From Arsenophonus sp031446165 (GTDB taxonomy: Bacteria; Pseudomonadota; Gammaproteobacteria; Enterobacterales; Enterobacteriaceae): DNA of 64,000 bases. Below the pieces are notes generated by a model that searched no databases, was not told the DNA's origin, and saw nothing but the letters and a program-made list of their open reading frames with translations. The translations under genes and the position numbers were made by a program. Below are positions 62,020-64,000 of this stretch, one piece after another. The stretch is taken from positions 1 to 64,000 of the forward strand of contig CP132905.1 in the NCBI GenBank assembly GCA_031446165.1, given 5' to 3'. Positions within the stretch are counted from its first letter, which is position 1; every line of letters begins with the position of its first letter.

Positions 62020-62545
62020 AATCACCTCTTTAATAAAATAAGTTATCAAACTAAAAAATACAATTTTTTAAGCTTTATTTTGCTCAGTTTTTTATTTAAT
62101 TTACATTTTAATGTATTCATATATTGAAATAATATTCAGAAATATATATAGTATTTTTTAGTATAAGATTTTAGCTTACAGTGAATATGAGTCGTTATTT
62201 TTATATTTTACATTAATTTTTTATTTTTAAAGGAAAATAAATTACGCATTTATTAATGTTATATATTTTAACAATTATTAGAAGTTTTAGTGCAAAGATT
62301 GTTATTATTTTTTTAAATAAAATTATTTGTATATAAAATTCAATTTTTGTAATTTCTTTAAAAAATCTTATCCTGATGTTTTTTATAAAATTTTTTACGA
62401 GTTATTGGATTTTTTATATATTTTTTTATTTTTTAAAAATATTGTTTATTCAATAAATAAAAGTTTATGATAAAAAATACAATTTTAAGATATTTTAAAA
62501 AAAAATTAAAAATAATATACAAATACTATTGATATTTTATAAGTA
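62020..62545. other. Spacer between convergent mnmE and ugd
   Basis: About 525 bases of A/T-rich DNA with no coding frame. No G+C-containing hairpin with a T tail is visible for either gene. E. coli has the tna operon after mnmE; nothing of it is seen. Confidence 0.5.
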
Positions 62546-63712
62546 TCAATTTTTTCCGAATAAATCTCTTGTGTAAATTTTTTCTTTTATATCTTCTAAT
62601 TCTGGTACTATACGATTTGCTAAAATAATATCACATTTTTTATTAAAATTTTTTAAATCGTTTGTTACTGTATATTTTGCAAAATAATTATTTTTTATAA
62701 ATGGTTCATATATTATTATTTTTATTCCATGATTTCTTAGTTTTTTCATTATGCTTTTTATTGCAGATTTTCTGAAATTATCTGATCCAGATTTCATAAT
62801 TAATCTATATATTCCAACTGTTTTTGGGTTTTTATTAATAATCACTTTACTAATAAAATTTTTACGTGTATGATTAGATTTTACAATTGCTTTGATTAAA
62901 TTGTTTGGTATATTATTGTAACTAGCTACTAATTGTTTAGTATCTTTTGGTAAACAATATCCACCAAATCCAAATGACGGATTGTTATAATGTATACCGA
63001 TACGAGGATCAAGTGCAACACCTTGAATTATTTTTTCAGTGTTTAATTTCTTAACATAAGAATAAGTATCTAATTCGTTAAAATAAGCAATTCGCATTGC
63101 AAGATAAGCATTAGAAAATAATTTGATTGCTTCGGCTTCATTTGAATTAGTAAATAAAACGGTAATATTTTTTTTACATGCACTTTTTAATAATAATTTA
63201 GAAAATATTTTTGCTTTTTTAGAATATTCACCAATTACGATACGGGAAGGATACAGATTGTCATATAACGCTTTTCCTTCTCTTAAAAATTCTGGTGAAA
63301 AAATAATATTTTTATGTTTTTTTTCTTTTTTTATACGTTTAGTAAATCCAATTGGAATAGTTGATTTTATAATAATTGTTGCAATTGGATTAAAATTATG
63401 TATTTCATCAATTATTAATTCAAGAGAAGAGGTGTTAAAAGAATGAATTTTATTATCATAATTTGTAGGTGTTGAAATTATTACAAAATCTGCATTTTGA
63501 TAAGCTATTTTTTTTTCAGTTGTTGCTATAAAGTTTAATTTTTTTTCTTTTAAAAATTTTTGAATTTCTTTATCTTTTATTGGTGATTGTTTTTTATTTA
63601 ACATATTTACTTTTTCAGGATTAATATCTAAAGCAATCACTTCATTATGCTGTGCTAACAACAGAGCATTTGATATACCAACATAACCTATCCCTACAAC
63701 AGTAATTTTCAA
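62546..63712 (-). CDS. ugd: UDP-glucose 6-dehydrogenase
   Basis: Ugd oxidises UDP-glucose to UDP-glucuronate with NAD, the precursor of L-Ara4N-modified lipid A and of some capsules. The 388 residues equal E. coli Ugd. The NAD motif GIGYVG is at residue 7, ISTPTNYD near 81, the catalytic Lys in EAIKLFSNAYLA near 204, the catalytic Cys in GFGGYCLPKDT near 260, and the C-terminal UDP-binding domain is present. AAGAGG precedes the start. No arn or capsule gene lies in the window, so the pathway cannot be assigned. It does not lie beside mnmE in E. coli. Confidence 0.95.
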   Translation of the reverse strand: MKITVVGIGYVGISNALLLAQHNEVIALDINPEKVNMLNKKQSPIKDKEIQKFLKEKKLNFIATTEKKIAYQNADFVIISTPTNYDNKIHSFNTSSLELIIDEIHNFNPIATIIIKSTIPIGFTKRIKKEKKHKNIIFSPEFLREGKALYDNLYPSRIVIGEYSKKAKIFSKLLLKSACKKNITVLFTNSNEAEAIKLFSNAYLAMRIAYFNELDTYSYVKKLNTEKIIQGVALDPRIGIHYNNPSFGFGGYCLPKDTKQLVASYNNIPNNLIKAIVKSNHTRKNFISKVIINKNPKTVGIYRLIMKSGSDNFRKSAIKSIMKKLRNHGIKIIIYEPFIKNNYFAKYTVTNDLKNFNKKCDIILANRIVPELEDIKEKIYTRDLFGKN

Positions 63713-64000
63713 TATTAACCTCTTAAAATATCCTTTATAACAAGTCAGTTATATGATTATCTATTTTTATAGTATTGAAGAATATTTATGTTTATCTTTT
63801 AATTAAAAAATATCTGGAAAAATCATGTTTTTAAAGATTAAAATTCTATTTTTAATAAAAAAGTTTATAATAATTTATAATAAAAGAATATTAAAGTAAT
63901 GACTATAATATAATTTATATTATATAGATAAATTTTATATATAATTAATAAAAATTTTTTATAATTCAAATTTTAACTTTATAAAATATTACTCATTTAT
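63713..64000. other. Upstream region of ugd at the window edge
   Basis: A/T-rich sequence upstream of ugd with no coding frame of its own. It presumably contains the ugd promoter; no clear -35/-10 pair or PhoP-type direct repeat is recognisable. Confidence 0.45.

Noticed and set aside
63123..63446. A 107-codon plus-strand frame opposite ugd
   Set aside because: Antisense shadow of the intact ugd gene.

Overview
This window is chromosomal DNA from a genome-reduced, strongly A+T-rich gammaproteobacterium of the Enterobacterales type. It looks like an insect endosymbiont. Almost every protein is close in length and motif content to its Escherichia coli counterpart. Spacers are extremely A+T-rich and several hold nothing where E. 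coli has a gene. There are no insertion sequences, phage genes, CRISPR arrays or recognisable transferred islands. I cannot name the genus. An intervening sequence in 23S helix 25, and retention of dnaA, trkA, asnA, birA and ugd, are compatible with an Arsenophonus/Riesia-like (Morganellaceae) symbiont, but this is only an inference.

Layout, left to right. (1) 0.4-7.2 kb: aroE and tsaC (minus), then def-fmt-rsmB-trkA (plus), as in E. coli but without dprA, smg, the topA-like gene and mscL. (2) 7.8-21.6 kb: the complete S10-spc-alpha ribosomal protein cluster on the minus strand, rpsJ to rplQ, including secY, rpmJ and rpoA. (3) 22.7-26.6 kb: tRNA-Thr, tRNA-Gly, tRNA-Tyr, then coaA (plus) and murB-birA (minus). 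(4) 26.8-32.3 kb: one rRNA operon on the minus strand (16S, tRNA-Ile, tRNA-Ala, 23S, 5S) with promoter, boxA sites, processing stems and terminator. (5) 33.3-35.2 kb: asnA and mioC. (6) About 35.16-35.63 kb: the likely replication origin oriC, between mioC and mnmG. (7) 35.6-48.6 kb: mnmG, the atpBEFHAGDC operon with a terminator, glmU and glmS. (8) 48.9-51.4 kb: a frameshifted digH lipoprotein gene and asd. (9) 51.4-62.0 kb: gyrB-dnaN-dnaA (minus) and rpmH-rnpA-yidD-yidC-mnmE (plus), without recF. (10) 62.5-63.7 kb: ugd.

The gene set is the replication, translation and energy core plus envelope precursor supply. GlmS and GlmU make UDP-GlcNAc, MurB makes UDP-MurNAc and Asd feeds diaminopimelate and lysine. 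Together with a possible DigH glycosidase, these suggest that a peptidoglycan wall is still made. Genes beside oriC (rRNA and ribosomal proteins to the left, atp and glm to the right) mostly run with the replication fork.

The observations most worth checking are: atpG interrupted by a one-base deficit in an A10 tract, digH interrupted the same way in a T7 tract, aroE open over its full length but without an ATG/GTG/TTG start, a 23S helix-25 intervening sequence likely to fragment the rRNA, and an oriC with diverged DnaA boxes and almost no GATC sites. I found no new multi-gene system.
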